A stretch of DNA of 64,000 nt from assembly GCA_044222195.1 (NCBI GenBank), contig JBGANS010000003.1, positions 1-64,000 of the forward strand. The letters run 5' to 3'. Made by a program: the position numbers and the translations under genes. Positions 49,823 through 60,378 of this stretch are shown here, one piece after another. How positions within the stretch are numbered: position 1 is the first letter of the stretch; each line of letters starts with the position of its first letter. The notes beneath the pieces are model-generated. The model searched no databases and was not told the origin of the DNA. It saw nothing but the letters and a program-made list of their open reading frames with translations. Origin of the DNA: JAHBXE01 sp044222195 (GTDB lineage Bacteria > Planctomycetota > Phycisphaerae > Phycisphaerales > UBA1924).

Positions 49823-50298
49823 AGGAGCGGATTGTCTTGAATGCCCGCCGCACCATTTCGCCGCGGAGACACAAGGGCGCACGAGTCGATGCAATGCTGC
49901 GGTGGATGGCGACGGCCCTCGGAGTGATGTCGCTGTTCATTCTCACCTCGGTCTGGTTCGAACTGAGTCATCAAAGGTATTGGCACTTTGTAGGGATCCT
50001 CGATGGGCGCATGGTGTGCATTTGGTTCGATCGTCCGTCGTATGACGTAGGCTGGTACACTTCATGGAGCCGGGCCCAACTCAGTTTGAAACCACACTTC
50101 CAGCTGCGCGTTGCCATCATCCCGTTTTGGATTCCCGCAGCGCTATGCATGGGCACGCTCGGCCTCATTCGAATGCGCCAACGGCGACGCAGCGCGGGCG
50201 ACGGATGCCCGCTATGCGGTTACTCTCTCGCTGGACTGCCCCGCACGACCGATGATCCGACATGCCCCGAGTGCGGCCACACGGCCCAGTCAGAATGA
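49819..50298 (+). CDS. Membrane protein with C-terminal zinc ribbon (second family member)
   Basis: The 159-residue protein has membrane segments near residues 30-47 and 96-112 and a four-cysteine ribbon CPLCGYSLAGL...CPECG, like the protein at 672-1199. The GTG start overlaps the preceding stop (GTGA), suggesting translational coupling; a TTG at 49837 preceded by AAGGAG is an alternative. The base composition is lower in G+C than the neighbours. Its relation to the capsid cassette is unclear: it could be a host gene that happens to follow, or a conserved member of the unit. Confidence 0.65.
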   Translation: MKERIVLNARRTISPRRHKGARVDAMLRWMATALGVMSLFILTSVWFELSHQRYWHFVGILDGRMVCIWFDRPSYDVGWYTSWSRAQLSLKPHFQLRVAIIPFWIPAALCMGTLGLIRMRQRRRSAGDGCPLCGYSLAGLPRTTDDPTCPECGHTAQSE

Positions 50299-50301
50299 AA
50301 A

Positions 50302-50327
50302 GAGCCCGGAACGTTTGTCCCGGGCTC
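50302..50327 (-). terminator. Intrinsic terminator of ppdK
   Basis: GAGCCCGG-N10-CCGGGCTC forms an 8-bp stem. Read on the minus strand it is followed by TTTTC, so it ends transcription of ppdK. In the other direction it may also stop transcripts from the capsid cassette, but there is no T run on that side. Confidence 0.75.
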
Positions 50328-50357
50328 GATCACGTCTCTGATTCGCGAAGCGAGGTA

Positions 50358-53114
<2,757 letters not shown>

Positions 53115-53258
53115 CGTCTTCCTTCGGTGACCGGCCGCGGCGAATTGCGGTTTCCGGCCTGCGTATTGGGATGGATGCGACGTTCAGTCGCGGACTGGAA
53201 GTGTAGAAGGGTGGAGGATTGGGGACGACTTTGGAAGGTGAATGGTCGGGAGTGTTTG

Positions 53259-53264
53259 TATGAT
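53259..53264 (+). promoter_or_regulatory. -10 element of a putative leaderless pabB mRNA
   Basis: TATGAT, seven bases (TGGGGGA), then ATG 53272. An ATG inside TATGAT (53260) is in the same frame but would lie within the promoter. Confidence 0.5.
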
Positions 53265-53271
53265 TGGGGGA

Positions 53272-54666
53272 ATGTCCGGGAAGGCGAAAACACGCGGGAA
53301 ACTGGGCAAAAGCGGCACCGAACCGCTCGCGGAAGTCGTGCGCCGATGGCCGCGGGAGAGGGGTCTGGCGGTGGTGTGCGGGGGTGGTCCGGCGTGGGGG
53401 AGGACGATCGTGGCGGAGCCATCGGGCTCGGTGTGGATCCCGCCGGACCGCGCCTGGATGCCCGCGGACACGAGGGCGATGTTGAAAAGATGGAAGAAGG
53501 GTCGCTCGCGCAGGGCGGGAGGCTGGGTGGTGAGCCTGTCGTACGAACTGGGGGAGAGGATCGAGCCGGCGGTCCGGCGGCGCAGGCCCGCCAAGGGTGG
53601 CTGGCCGCTGATCGAGTTCAAGAGATGTGAGAACGTGTTCGTGTTCGATCACGGGCGGGGAGGGTGGGATCGTCCCATCGAGTTTCTGGAGGACCGCCCA
53701 CGCCGCTCCCGTTCCGCGGCGTCCTATTCGATCGGGAAACTGCGGAGCGACATGGGGCGGAAGAAGTACGAAGCGGCGGTGGCGAGGGCGATCGAGTACA
53801 TCCGGGCGGGGGATGTGTACCAGGTGAACCTGGCGCACCGGATGCGGGGGCGTTTTTCCGGGAGCGCGCGAGCGGCCTTTGCGGACATGGTCGAGTCGGC
53901 GCGGCCGTGGCACGGGGCATATGTGGAACAGGTCTTGAGTGAGGGCTTCCTGCGCGTGAGTCCGGAGACGGAGACGGGGGCGCTGCTGTCGATGAGCCCG
54001 GAGCTGTTTCTGCGCGTGGAGGGACGGAGGGTGATGACGCGGCCGATGAAAGGGACGCGGCCGGGAGCCGTCGATCCATCGGAGTTGCGTGAGAGCGGGA
54101 AGGACCGGGCTGAACTGAACATGATCATCGACCTGATGAGGAACGACCTGGGACGGGTGTGCAGGTTTGGGACGGTCAGGGTGGACGAGGCGCGGGCGAT
54201 CGAGAGACATGGGGGCGGAGAACGCAGAAGAGTTGGAAGCGGCAGAGCATCGGGTGGAACGGGGGGTGCGGGGGTATGGCAGGGGGTGGGGACGGTGGTC
54301 GGGGAGTTGCGGAAGGGGCTGGATGTCGTGGACCTGCTGGGGGCGGCATTTCCGGCGGGGAGTGTGACGGGTGCGCCGAAGATCCGGGCGATGCAGATCA
54401 TCGATGAACTCGAGGTGTGCGAGCGGGGGCCGTACTGCGGGAGCATCGGGTGGATCGGGGATGATGGGAGGGCGTGCCTGAATGTTGCGATCCGGACGGC
54501 GTGTGTGAGAGGCGGGCGCGCGGACGGAGCAAGGGGCGAGTTTGAGGATGGAGAGATCAGTTTCAGCGTGGGGGCGGGAATTGTGGCGGAGAGCGAGCCG
54601 CGGAAAGAGTGGGAAGAGACGCTGGTGAAGGCGGGGGTGATGGAGAGGCTGGGGCGGCGGGGGTAG
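53272..54666 (+). CDS. pabB: Aminodeoxychorismate synthase component I
   Basis: It converts chorismate to 4-amino-4-deoxychorismate for folate, with a glutaminase subunit not in this window. The 464-residue protein has the chorismate-binding core: IRAGDVYQVNLAHRM, SPELFLRV, the motif PMKGTRPG with Lys260 (PabB type; TrpE has alanine there), DRAELNMIIDLMRNDLGRV, PAGSVTGAPKIRAMQII and RGPYCGSIGWI. A Gly/Arg-rich stretch of about 18 residues (HGGGERRRVGSGRASGG) before VWQGVGTVVGEL is absent from usual PabB proteins. It is divergent from ppdK. Confidence 0.9.
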   Translation: MSGKAKTRGKLGKSGTEPLAEVVRRWPRERGLAVVCGGGPAWGRTIVAEPSGSVWIPPDRAWMPADTRAMLKRWKKGRSRRAGGWVVSLSYELGERIEPAVRRRRPAKGGWPLIEFKRCENVFVFDHGRGGWDRPIEFLEDRPRRSRSAASYSIGKLRSDMGRKKYEAAVARAIEYIRAGDVYQVNLAHRMRGRFSGSARAAFADMVESARPWHGAYVEQVLSEGFLRVSPETETGALLSMSPELFLRVEGRRVMTRPMKGTRPGAVDPSELRESGKDRAELNMIIDLMRNDLGRVCRFGTVRVDEARAIERHGGGERRRVGSGRASGGTGGAGVWQGVGTVVGELRKGLDVVDLLGAAFPAGSVTGAPKIRAMQIIDELEVCERGPYCGSIGWIGDDGRACLNVAIRTACVRGGRADGARGEFEDGEISFSVGAGIVAESEPRKEWEETLVKAGVMERLGRRG

Positions 54667-54781
54667 TGGTCGGCGATTGCGGCGCGGGGGCAGGCACGCC
54701 CTGCGCGGGGGCTTGGGTGAATCGGAATCCGGGGGGCTGGAATCCAAAGAAACAGGGGTGGGATGGCCGAGACAGAAGCTG

Positions 54782-54994
54782 ATGCGTTACGCGCTGGCCA
54801 TCCTGGTTCCGCCGCTGGCGGTGTTCAAGTGCAAGAGGCCGCAGCAGGTGGTCCTGAATGTGGCGCTGACGCTGTGCTTTTTCCTGCCCGGGGCGCTGCA
54901 CGCGGCCCTCATCGTGTTTGACCATTCGGAGCAGCAGAACGCTCAGAATGTGCAGAACGCGATCCGGGAGTGGCAGAAGCGCTCGGTGGGGTAA
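54782..54994 (+). CDS. YqaE/Pmp3-family small membrane protein
   Basis: The 70-residue protein has two membrane helices: MRYALAILVPPLAVFKC and VVLNVALTLCFFLPGALHAA. Both match the Pmp3/YqaE (UPF0057) family, with its LPPLAV and FLPG.iHA motifs. Members bind the membrane and are linked to salt, cold or membrane stress. It differs from the usual length (about 50) by a charged tail of about 20 residues (FDHSEQQNAQNVQNAIREW). The ATG at 54782 has no clear Shine-Dalgarno site. It lies between pabB and the Nudix gene. Confidence 0.88.
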   Translation: MRYALAILVPPLAVFKCKRPQQVVLNVALTLCFFLPGALHAALIVFDHSEQQNAQNVQNAIREWQKRSVG

Positions 54995-55013
54995 GCCTTC
55001 AGAACGACCCGTG

Positions 55014-55019
55014 TATAGT
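55014..55019 (+). promoter_or_regulatory. -10 element of a putative leaderless Nudix mRNA
   Basis: TATAGT, five bases (CGCGT), then ATG 55025. No Shine-Dalgarno site is present. Confidence 0.45.
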
Positions 55020-55024
55020 CGCGT

Positions 55025-55516
55025 ATGCCGCGGATACGAGCGGACATCGTGGATGTGTACGTGTTCCGGCGGTGGCCGATGGAGGCGGGGGAGTTCATCG
55101 AGTTTCTGCAGCTCTATAGAGAAGATGGGTCGCTCGCGAAGACATGGCAGCCGGTGATGGGGCACATTGAGGAGGGGGAGACGGCGGTCGCGGCGGCGGT
55201 GCGGGAGATGGGGGAAGAGCTGGGGCTCAAGAAGGGACCGGGGCTTCTTGGGATGTGGGCCCTGGAGCAGGTGCACCCGTACTTCCTCGCGAAAGAGGAT
55301 GCGATTGTCATGTCGCCCCGGTTCGCGGCCGAGGTGGGACCGGCGTGGGAGCCGCGGCTGAACGAAGAGCACTCGGCGCACCGGTGGATCGCGGGGCATC
55401 AGGCGGCGAGGTACTTCATGTGGCCGGGGCAGGTGGGGGCGGTGAGAGAGGTGCTGGACGTGATGGCGCGGGGTGGCGAGGCGCAGGGACTGCTGAGAAT
55501 TGACCTCGGCCCGTAG
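55025..55516 (+). CDS. Nudix hydrolase
   Basis: It hydrolyses a nucleoside diphosphate linked to another moiety. The 163-residue protein has a full Nudix box at residues 46-68, GHIEEGETAVAAAVREMGEE then LGL, with the required REMGEE. The N-terminal part (IVDVYVFRRWP...EFLQLYREDGS) and the later EEHSAHRWI resemble dihydroneopterin triphosphate or dNTP pyrophosphatases (NudB-like). A role in folate synthesis would fit pabB next door but is only inferred. The ATG at 55025 has a TATAGT element 5 bases before it. Confidence 0.9.
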   Translation: MPRIRADIVDVYVFRRWPMEAGEFIEFLQLYREDGSLAKTWQPVMGHIEEGETAVAAAVREMGEELGLKKGPGLLGMWALEQVHPYFLAKEDAIVMSPRFAAEVGPAWEPRLNEEHSAHRWIAGHQAARYFMWPGQVGAVREVLDVMARGGEAQGLLRIDLGP

Positions 55517-55608
55517 GGATGCGTGTTTTTCGCGCGTCGAAGGTTGCGGACGCTCGGGCGTCGTGTACGTTTGGCCGTGCGCCGTCTGTTCAACATCAGT
55601 GAGCCAAG

Positions 55609-56676
55609 ATGAGAAGTTCTTTCCAGCGCGTGGCCGCGGCGATCGTGGCTGTCTTGGGTCTTGGCGGGGTTGCTCCTGCGCAGTGGACGGTGACGAGCCT
55701 GAAACCGGCGGGGTCGTCGCTCTCGCTGGGGTTTGGGACCAGTGCCAGCCAGCAGGTCGGACGGGCGATCACCAGTGGCACGGTGGATCGCGCCAGCCTG
55801 TGGAGCGGGACGGCTGCTTCGTGGGTTGACCTGAGCCCGGCTGGGTCGGACTTTTCGATCGCCTTTGGCGTGGGGGATGGACAGCAGGTCGGCTTTGCGA
55901 GTTTCGGGAGCACGCACGCAGCGCTGTGGAGCGGGAGCGCGGCGTCGTTTATTGATCTGAATCCGACGGGGTCGGTGTCGTCGACGGCGTACGCGGCTTC
56001 GCAGGGCAAGCAGGTGGGGTATGCACGGGTGTCGAACGTGAATCGGGCGAGCCTGTGGAGCGGCGGCTCAGGGTCATGGATCGACCTCAACCCGGCGGGC
56101 TCGACGGGATCGACCGCGTGGGGGATCGCGGGCACTCAACAGGTCGGGCAGGCGGAGTTCGGAGGCGTTGTGCACGCCGGATTGTGGGGCGGGAGCGCGG
56201 CGTCGTGGACGGACTTGAACCCGGCCGGGGCGACGGAGTCCGTCGCGTACGCGGTAGGAGGCGGCAAGCAGGTGGGCTCGGCGACGGTTGGAGGAGTGAC
56301 GCGGGCGAGCCTGTGGAGCGGGAACGCGGCCTCGTGGGTTGACCTGAACCCGACGGGGTCGACTTTCTCGAAGGCGTTTGGCTCTTTCGGGAGCTGGCAG
56401 GTCGGCGTCGCGAATATCGGATTCGTGGAGCGCGCGAGCCTGTGGAACGGGAGCGCGGGGACGTGGGAGGACCTGTCGCTGGCGCTCACGGGATCGTGGG
56501 AAACGACGCGGGCGCAGAGCGTGTGGAGCGATGGGTCGACGCTGTTTGTCGCGGGATGGGGGATGAACCTGACGACGAGTCAATACGAGGCGCTGCTGTG
56601 GGCGAGGCCTGTGCCGGGGCCGGGGGCTCTGGTGGTGGTGGGGATGGGGTTTTGGGGGCGGGGAAGGCGGAGATAG
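55609..56676 (+). CDS. Secreted repeat protein with PEP-CTERM-like tail
   Basis: The 355-residue protein has a signal peptide (VLGLGGVAPAQ) and six repeats of about 46 residues: R(A/V)SLWSG.AASWVDLNP.GS..S.A(F/Y)(G/A)....QVG. They resemble the extracellular HAF repeats. The C-terminus PVPGPGALVVVGMGFWGRGRRR (shown in part) has the PEP-CTERM layout: a proline motif, a hydrophobic stretch and an arginine cluster. It would be sorted by an exosortase. The start at ATG 55609 has a weak site; a TACGTT at 55566 is a possible -10. It has no dockerin-like module. Confidence 0.82.
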   Translation: MRSSFQRVAAAIVAVLGLGGVAPAQWTVTSLKPAGSSLSLGFGTSASQQVGRAITSGTVDRASLWSGTAASWVDLSPAGSDFSIAFGVGDGQQVGFASFGSTHAALWSGSAASFIDLNPTGSVSSTAYAASQGKQVGYARVSNVNRASLWSGGSGSWIDLNPAGSTGSTAWGIAGTQQVGQAEFGGVVHAGLWGGSAASWTDLNPAGATESVAYAVGGGKQVGSATVGGVTRASLWSGNAASWVDLNPTGSTFSKAFGSFGSWQVGVANIGFVERASLWNGSAGTWEDLSLALTGSWETTRAQSVWSDGSTLFVAGWGMNLTTSQYEALLWARPVPGPGALVVVGMGFWGRGRRR

Positions 56677-56882
56677 TGCGGTTTTTAAGACTTGTCCGCT
56701 ATTTCAACCGTCTTTATTAGCGATCGGCGTTGATTCAACAAAGTGGCTTTGGTTGAACTAGCGACGATGGCTATTCCAACAACTCAGTGTGAGCTTACAA
56801 GACGGTGGCGTGTGCACCCTGCGAATGGCTAAAGCCGCGGCATGGGAAGCCCGCTGAAGCGGGCTGAAGGCAAGGCGGTTTG
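56677..56882. other. A+T-richer gap with palindrome at GT2 3' end
   Basis: The first 130 bases are notably richer in A+T than the surroundings and contain no gene or clear repeat. At 56848-56865, AGCCCGC-TGAA-GCGGGCT is a perfect hairpin followed by GAAGG, a dispersed type of repeat. It may serve as terminator for the convergent genes here. Confidence 0.5.
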
Positions 56883-58091
56883 TCAGGCGACCTTCGCGCC
56901 ACCGGTGAGGATGTCCGCGCCCGCCGCGGGTTTGCGGGTGATGGCGATCCAGGGGGCAATGATGCGTTCGCGCGAGCCGGCGGGGTTGAGAAGGGTTCGG
57001 CGTTCGAAGGCGTCGAGCATGGGGCCGGGGGACATGGTGCCGATGATGAGGGCGTCGGCGCGGGGAGGCGATGACGGGGACGAAGACGAACCCACCCCCC
57101 GGCCCCCTCCCTCAGGGAGGGGGAGGATGGTGCAACCCATTTCGGCGAGGGCTTTGCGGACGACCCAGCCGTTCTTGCCTTCATCGACGAGGTGGACGGT
57201 GCGGAAGGGTTTTTGCGAGTAGGCGGCTTGGAGGGCTTCGCGGGCGTAGGCGAGGCCGGTAAAGCGGTCGAAGAGTTGGCGGGTCATCGGGGTGCGCTTC
57301 TGGGCGCGGATGGTGCGGCGGAGTTCGGTCAGGCCTTCTCCGAAGCCGCGGAGGCCGTTTTCTTTGATGGAGATCTGGCGGTAGCGGCGGCGCTGCTCGC
57401 GGATCTGGTCGCGGCGCATGTTGGGGGGGTCGTCGGGGGCGTAGCGCTGCATGACCCAGCCGTTGTTGCGGACGAGTCTCGCCATGATCGTGTTCATGTC
57501 GCGGTTGAGCGCGACCTTGTGATGCTCGACGCGGAACCAGGGGTCGAAGGCTATGCGGTAGCCGGCGAGGATCATTTTCGCGGCGAGGTCGTACTCCTCG
57601 GCGTAGTAGTTGAACGCGGGGTCGTAGCCGCCGAGTTCCTGGAACACGGCGCGGCGGATCGCGACGCCGCAGCCGATGAAAACTTCGGGGAGGCCGCCGG
57701 ACTCGCGCCGAGACATGCCGGGGAGGTAGATGTCGGCGGAGACGGCGGCGACGTCGGCGGGGGCTTTGGAGAGGCGACGGATGAAGCCGGTGTCGCAGGG
57801 GTAGGAGTCGTCGTCGAGCATGACGACCCATTCGGAGCGGGGGTCGGAGTTCTGGACGGCGGTGTTGCGGCTGGCGGCGCCTTCGTTGGTGGCGCGGTGG
57901 AGGACGCGGCAGCGGAGGCCGTTGGCGAGTTTTTCGGGGGCGGTGGCGGGGAACTTGGAGGCGTTGTCGACGATGAGGACTTCGCCGGGGCCTTCGGGGG
58001 AGGTCGGGTGGCCTTTGAGCGCGCCGAGGGCCGCGAGGGTGAGCGTGAGGCGCTCGGGGCGGTCGCGGGTTGGGAGGATGTAGGTGATCAT
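56883..58091 (-). CDS. Glycosyltransferase family 2 with C-terminal Rossmann-like extension
   Basis: It transfers a sugar to an acceptor in polysaccharide or glycolipid synthesis. The 402-residue protein has a GT-A domain: MITYILPTRDRPERL, EVLIVDNASKFPA, the DXD-type metal site VVMLDDDSYP (about residues 88-97), GCGVAIRRAVFQELGGYDP and EEYDLAAKMILAGYRIAFD. The last 110 residues hold a second domain (TVHLVDEGKNGWVVRKALAEMGC and ADALIIGTMSPGPMLDAFE) resembling small nucleotide-binding folds, also seen at the end of the GT4 protein at 62291. Between these two segments a palindrome (57103-57123) codes the PEGGGRGVGSSSSPSS linker. ATG 58091 overlaps the upstream stop (TGATG). Confidence 0.85.
   Translation of the reverse strand: MITYILPTRDRPERLTLTLAALGALKGHPTSPEGPGEVLIVDNASKFPATAPEKLANGLRCRVLHRATNEGAASRNTAVQNSDPRSEWVVMLDDDSYPCDTGFIRRLSKAPADVAAVSADIYLPGMSRRESGGLPEVFIGCGVAIRRAVFQELGGYDPAFNYYAEEYDLAAKMILAGYRIAFDPWFRVEHHKVALNRDMNTIMARLVRNNGWVMQRYAPDDPPNMRRDQIREQRRRYRQISIKENGLRGFGEGLTELRRTIRAQKRTPMTRQLFDRFTGLAYAREALQAAYSQKPFRTVHLVDEGKNGWVVRKALAEMGCTILPLPEGGGRGVGSSSSPSSPPRADALIIGTMSPGPMLDAFERRTLLNPAGSRERIIAPWIAITRKPAAGADILTGGAKVA
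57103..57123. repeat. Palindromic repeat inside the GT2 gene
   Basis: CCCCCTCCCT-C-AGGGAGGGGG is a perfect inverted repeat of an intergenic type. It is read in frame as part of a Gly/Ser-rich linker. Confidence 0.85.
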
Positions 58092-58657
58092 CAGTTGCCC
58101 GTTGCTTCTGCCTGAACTACTTGAGCCGTCGAAGCCTGGATCCAACTTTCGTGCCAAGCGATGGCCTTGTCAATATCGTCGCAGGGCCACAGCTGGTTTT
58201 GTTGATCTGTACGAAGCCTGTCGGCCATCTCAAACCATTCATCGGCACAATCGATGCTTGCCAGAAAGGACTCGATCCAATCAAGAAACTCCCAACACTC
58301 CGTGTCCGGGTGTGAACACCAATCGTCGACAATCTGCCTGATTCTGAGCACAAACCATTTGCGTTGCTCCACGGCTTCCGAGGCTTCGTTCATGTCGGCC
58401 AGTGGTTTCAGTTCGTTGAGCGTTTCGAAATCACCCTCGTAGGAGGTTCGGGGCGTTCGACGTTGCAGGGCATCAAGAAGCCGCACGATGTGATAGGCCT
58501 CTTTCTTTTCTGCCTGGTCGAGGCGAGCCAGGGCAAATGTCCGGACGTCTCCACCATCGATCTGCCAGGCACCGCGACGGACACCTAACCAGCCAATGTA
58601 CACCGTCCGCCAGTTCACCTTGAAGCCAAGCCCCGCCAGCTTTGCAAGGGCTGACAT
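58091..58657 (-). CDS. Hypothetical protein, 188 aa, of lower G+C
   Basis: I do not recognise the family. The protein is helical, without signal or membrane segment, with many Trp and acidic residues (for example EFLDWIESFLASIDCADEWF and DIDKAIAWHESWIQ). Its codons are lower in G+C than the flanking genes. It lies 2 bases after the HldE-like gene and its stop overlaps the GT2 start, so it belongs to a tight operon despite its foreign composition. ATG 58657 has no obvious Shine-Dalgarno site and may rely on coupling. Confidence 0.6.
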   Translation of the reverse strand: MSALAKLAGLGFKVNWRTVYIGWLGVRRGAWQIDGGDVRTFALARLDQAEKKEAYHIVRLLDALQRRTPRTSYEGDFETLNELKPLADMNEASEAVEQRKWFVLRIRQIVDDWCSHPDTECWEFLDWIESFLASIDCADEWFEMADRLRTDQQNQLWPCDDIDKAIAWHESWIQASTAQVVQAEATGN

Positions 58658-58659
58658 GG

Positions 58660-60288
58660 CTATGACGCCGCGACGGCGGGGCGGCGGGAATGGATGACGT
58701 CGGGGGCGGCGTAGGCGAGGTGGGCGGATTGGACTCGGACGATGCCGTGGCGGAGGTCGGTGGCGGAGATCGGGATGTTGCCGATGCGCTGGGCCTGAAC
58801 GGCGGCGGCGACGGAGCCGATGAACGCGGCGGCGACGAGGGATCCGCCGGAGGCGAGGGCGAGTGTTGCGGCGGAGAGGAGCGAATCGCCGCAGCCGAGG
58901 GCGTCGATCGCGAAGGGGGCGAGGGCGGGGATGTGCTCGCCGCGGACTCGGCTGGCGAAGGCGTCGTCGGATGGTGCTGCGCCGGGGATGCGGTCGAAGG
59001 CGATGAGGCCTTCAGCGCCCATGGTGATGATCGCGGCCTTGGATCGGGTCTCTTCGAGGAGGCGGTAGGCGACGGTGGGGAGGCCGGAATCGAACTGGCC
59101 GAAGGCTTCGCGGGCTTCGGATTCACTGGGGCAGAGGACGTCCATGGAGTGCATGCCGCGGAGGCTGGCGCGCCGGCCGCTGACATCGCCCGACATGACG
59201 GGGACGCGGGGACGGAGGGCGGAGCAGAGGCGGTCGAGCGTGGAACTGGTGAAGAGGCCCTGGGCGAAGTCGGCGATGATCGCGCCCTGGCAGCCGCCGG
59301 AGACGGAGGCGGCCTCGGCGGCCATGTCCACGAGGCGTTCGCGCTGGGAGGCGTCGAGGACGAGGGGCTCGAGCAGGTCGAGCTTCATGACCTTCTGGGC
59401 GCCGACGAGGAAACGCTGCTTCTCGGTGAGAGGCTTGTCGACGTGGAAGGGATAGACCTCGACGCCCTCGGCGACGAGACGGCGGCGGACGGATTCACCC
59501 TGTTCTGTGCGTGGCAGGGGCGTGATCAGGACGGGCTTGCCGCCCATCGCGGCGATATTGCGGGCGATGATGGCGGCGCCGCCGTCGTAGTGGCGGCGCT
59601 CGATGGGGCGCAGGGTCATCACCGGGCTCTCGCCGGCGACGTCGGGCCTGTCGCAGAGGACGTACGTGTCGAGGATGGTCTCGCCGACGATCAGGATGCG
59701 CTTGGAGCGGAAGGAGGCGAGGAGCGAGAAGAGTTCCTGGCCCTGGAGTTCGGGGCGGTCGGCGAGCTGGGAGAGGCGGGCCTGGAAGGGGTCGACGGAT
59801 TGCTCGAGAGCGTTGATGAGGGCGGTGGAGCTGAAGACGACATCGCCGCTGGAGAAGACGACGCGGCCGCCGCGGGATTCGACGGCGCGGCGTTCGGCCT
59901 GGAAGCGGGGGTCGGAGTTGAACTCGTACTCGCGGCCCTTGACGTAGACATCGGGCTGGACTTCGGAGAGGAGCTCGGCGGCGGTGGGGCGTTCCTCGAT
60001 GTAGACCCAATCGACGCAGTCGAGGGCGGCGAGGTTTTCGGCGCGGAGCTCTTCGGGGATCAGCGGGCGGCCGGTGCCCTTGCGGACTTCTTCATCGCCG
60101 GAAATGGTGACGAGGAGAATGTCGCCGAGGGCCTTGGCGTATTTGAGGTGGCGGACGTGGCCGGGGTGGACAATGTCGAAGCAGCCGTGGCAGTGGACGA
60201 TGCGGCGGCCCTGCCCTCGGGCGGCGGCGCGGAGGGCCAGGAGTTGGGGTTTGGAGAGGATCTTGTCGGAGGGAACGGCTGGGGACAT
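58660..60288 (-). CDS. HldE-like bifunctional sugar kinase / nucleotidyltransferase with reversed domain order
   Basis: HldE normally phosphorylates heptose-7-phosphate at position 1 and then adenylates it for LPS core synthesis. In the 542-residue product the nucleotidyltransferase domain is at the N-terminus (GCFDIVHPGHVRHLKYAKAL at about 34-53, then VYVKGREY). The PfkB/RfaE kinase domain is at the C-terminus (about 170-530), with RILIVGETILDTYVL, MTLRPIERRHYDGGAAIIA and the catalytic AIDALGCGDSLLSAA (Asp468). E. coli HldE has the opposite order. The substrate may therefore differ. It leads an operon with the hypothetical gene and GT2. Confidence 0.85.
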   Translation of the reverse strand: MSPAVPSDKILSKPQLLALRAAARGQGRRIVHCHGCFDIVHPGHVRHLKYAKALGDILLVTISGDEEVRKGTGRPLIPEELRAENLAALDCVDWVYIEERPTAAELLSEVQPDVYVKGREYEFNSDPRFQAERRAVESRGGRVVFSSGDVVFSSTALINALEQSVDPFQARLSQLADRPELQGQELFSLLASFRSKRILIVGETILDTYVLCDRPDVAGESPVMTLRPIERRHYDGGAAIIARNIAAMGGKPVLITPLPRTEQGESVRRRLVAEGVEVYPFHVDKPLTEKQRFLVGAQKVMKLDLLEPLVLDASQRERLVDMAAEAASVSGGCQGAIIADFAQGLFTSSTLDRLCSALRPRVPVMSGDVSGRRASLRGMHSMDVLCPSESEAREAFGQFDSGLPTVAYRLLEETRSKAAIITMGAEGLIAFDRIPGAAPSDDAFASRVRGEHIPALAPFAIDALGCGDSLLSAATLALASGGSLVAAAFIGSVAAAVQAQRIGNIPISATDLRHGIVRVQSAHLAYAAPDVIHSRRPAVAAS

Positions 60289-60318
60289 GTGCCGGTTATC
60301 GGCACAACTCGTGGGCGC

Positions 60319-60351
60319 AGTGAAGTCCCCGCGTGGTGAGCGGGGATTTCA
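60319..60351. terminator. Hairpin downstream of the 60379-61041 gene
   Basis: GTGAA-G-TCCCCGC (loop GTGGTGA) GCGGGGA-T-TTCAC gives a 12-bp stem with one mismatch. It lies just past the end of the PEP-CTERM-like gene on the minus strand and before the HldE-like start. It lacks a T run, so terminator function is only plausible. A second small hairpin TGTGCCG-GTTAT-CGGCACA overlaps the region just upstream of HldE. Confidence 0.45.
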
Positions 60352-60378
60352 CTCAATGGGGTGTGTTCGGGGCGTGAT

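Noticed and set aside
44035..50298. Complete prophage with attachment sites
   Set aside because: No integrase, terminase, repressor, tape measure or tRNA-associated direct repeat could be found at either side.
58690..60339. 549-codon open frame opposite the HldE-like gene
   Set aside because: Antisense, compositionally extreme, no motif; the minus-strand enzyme has two intact catalytic motifs.
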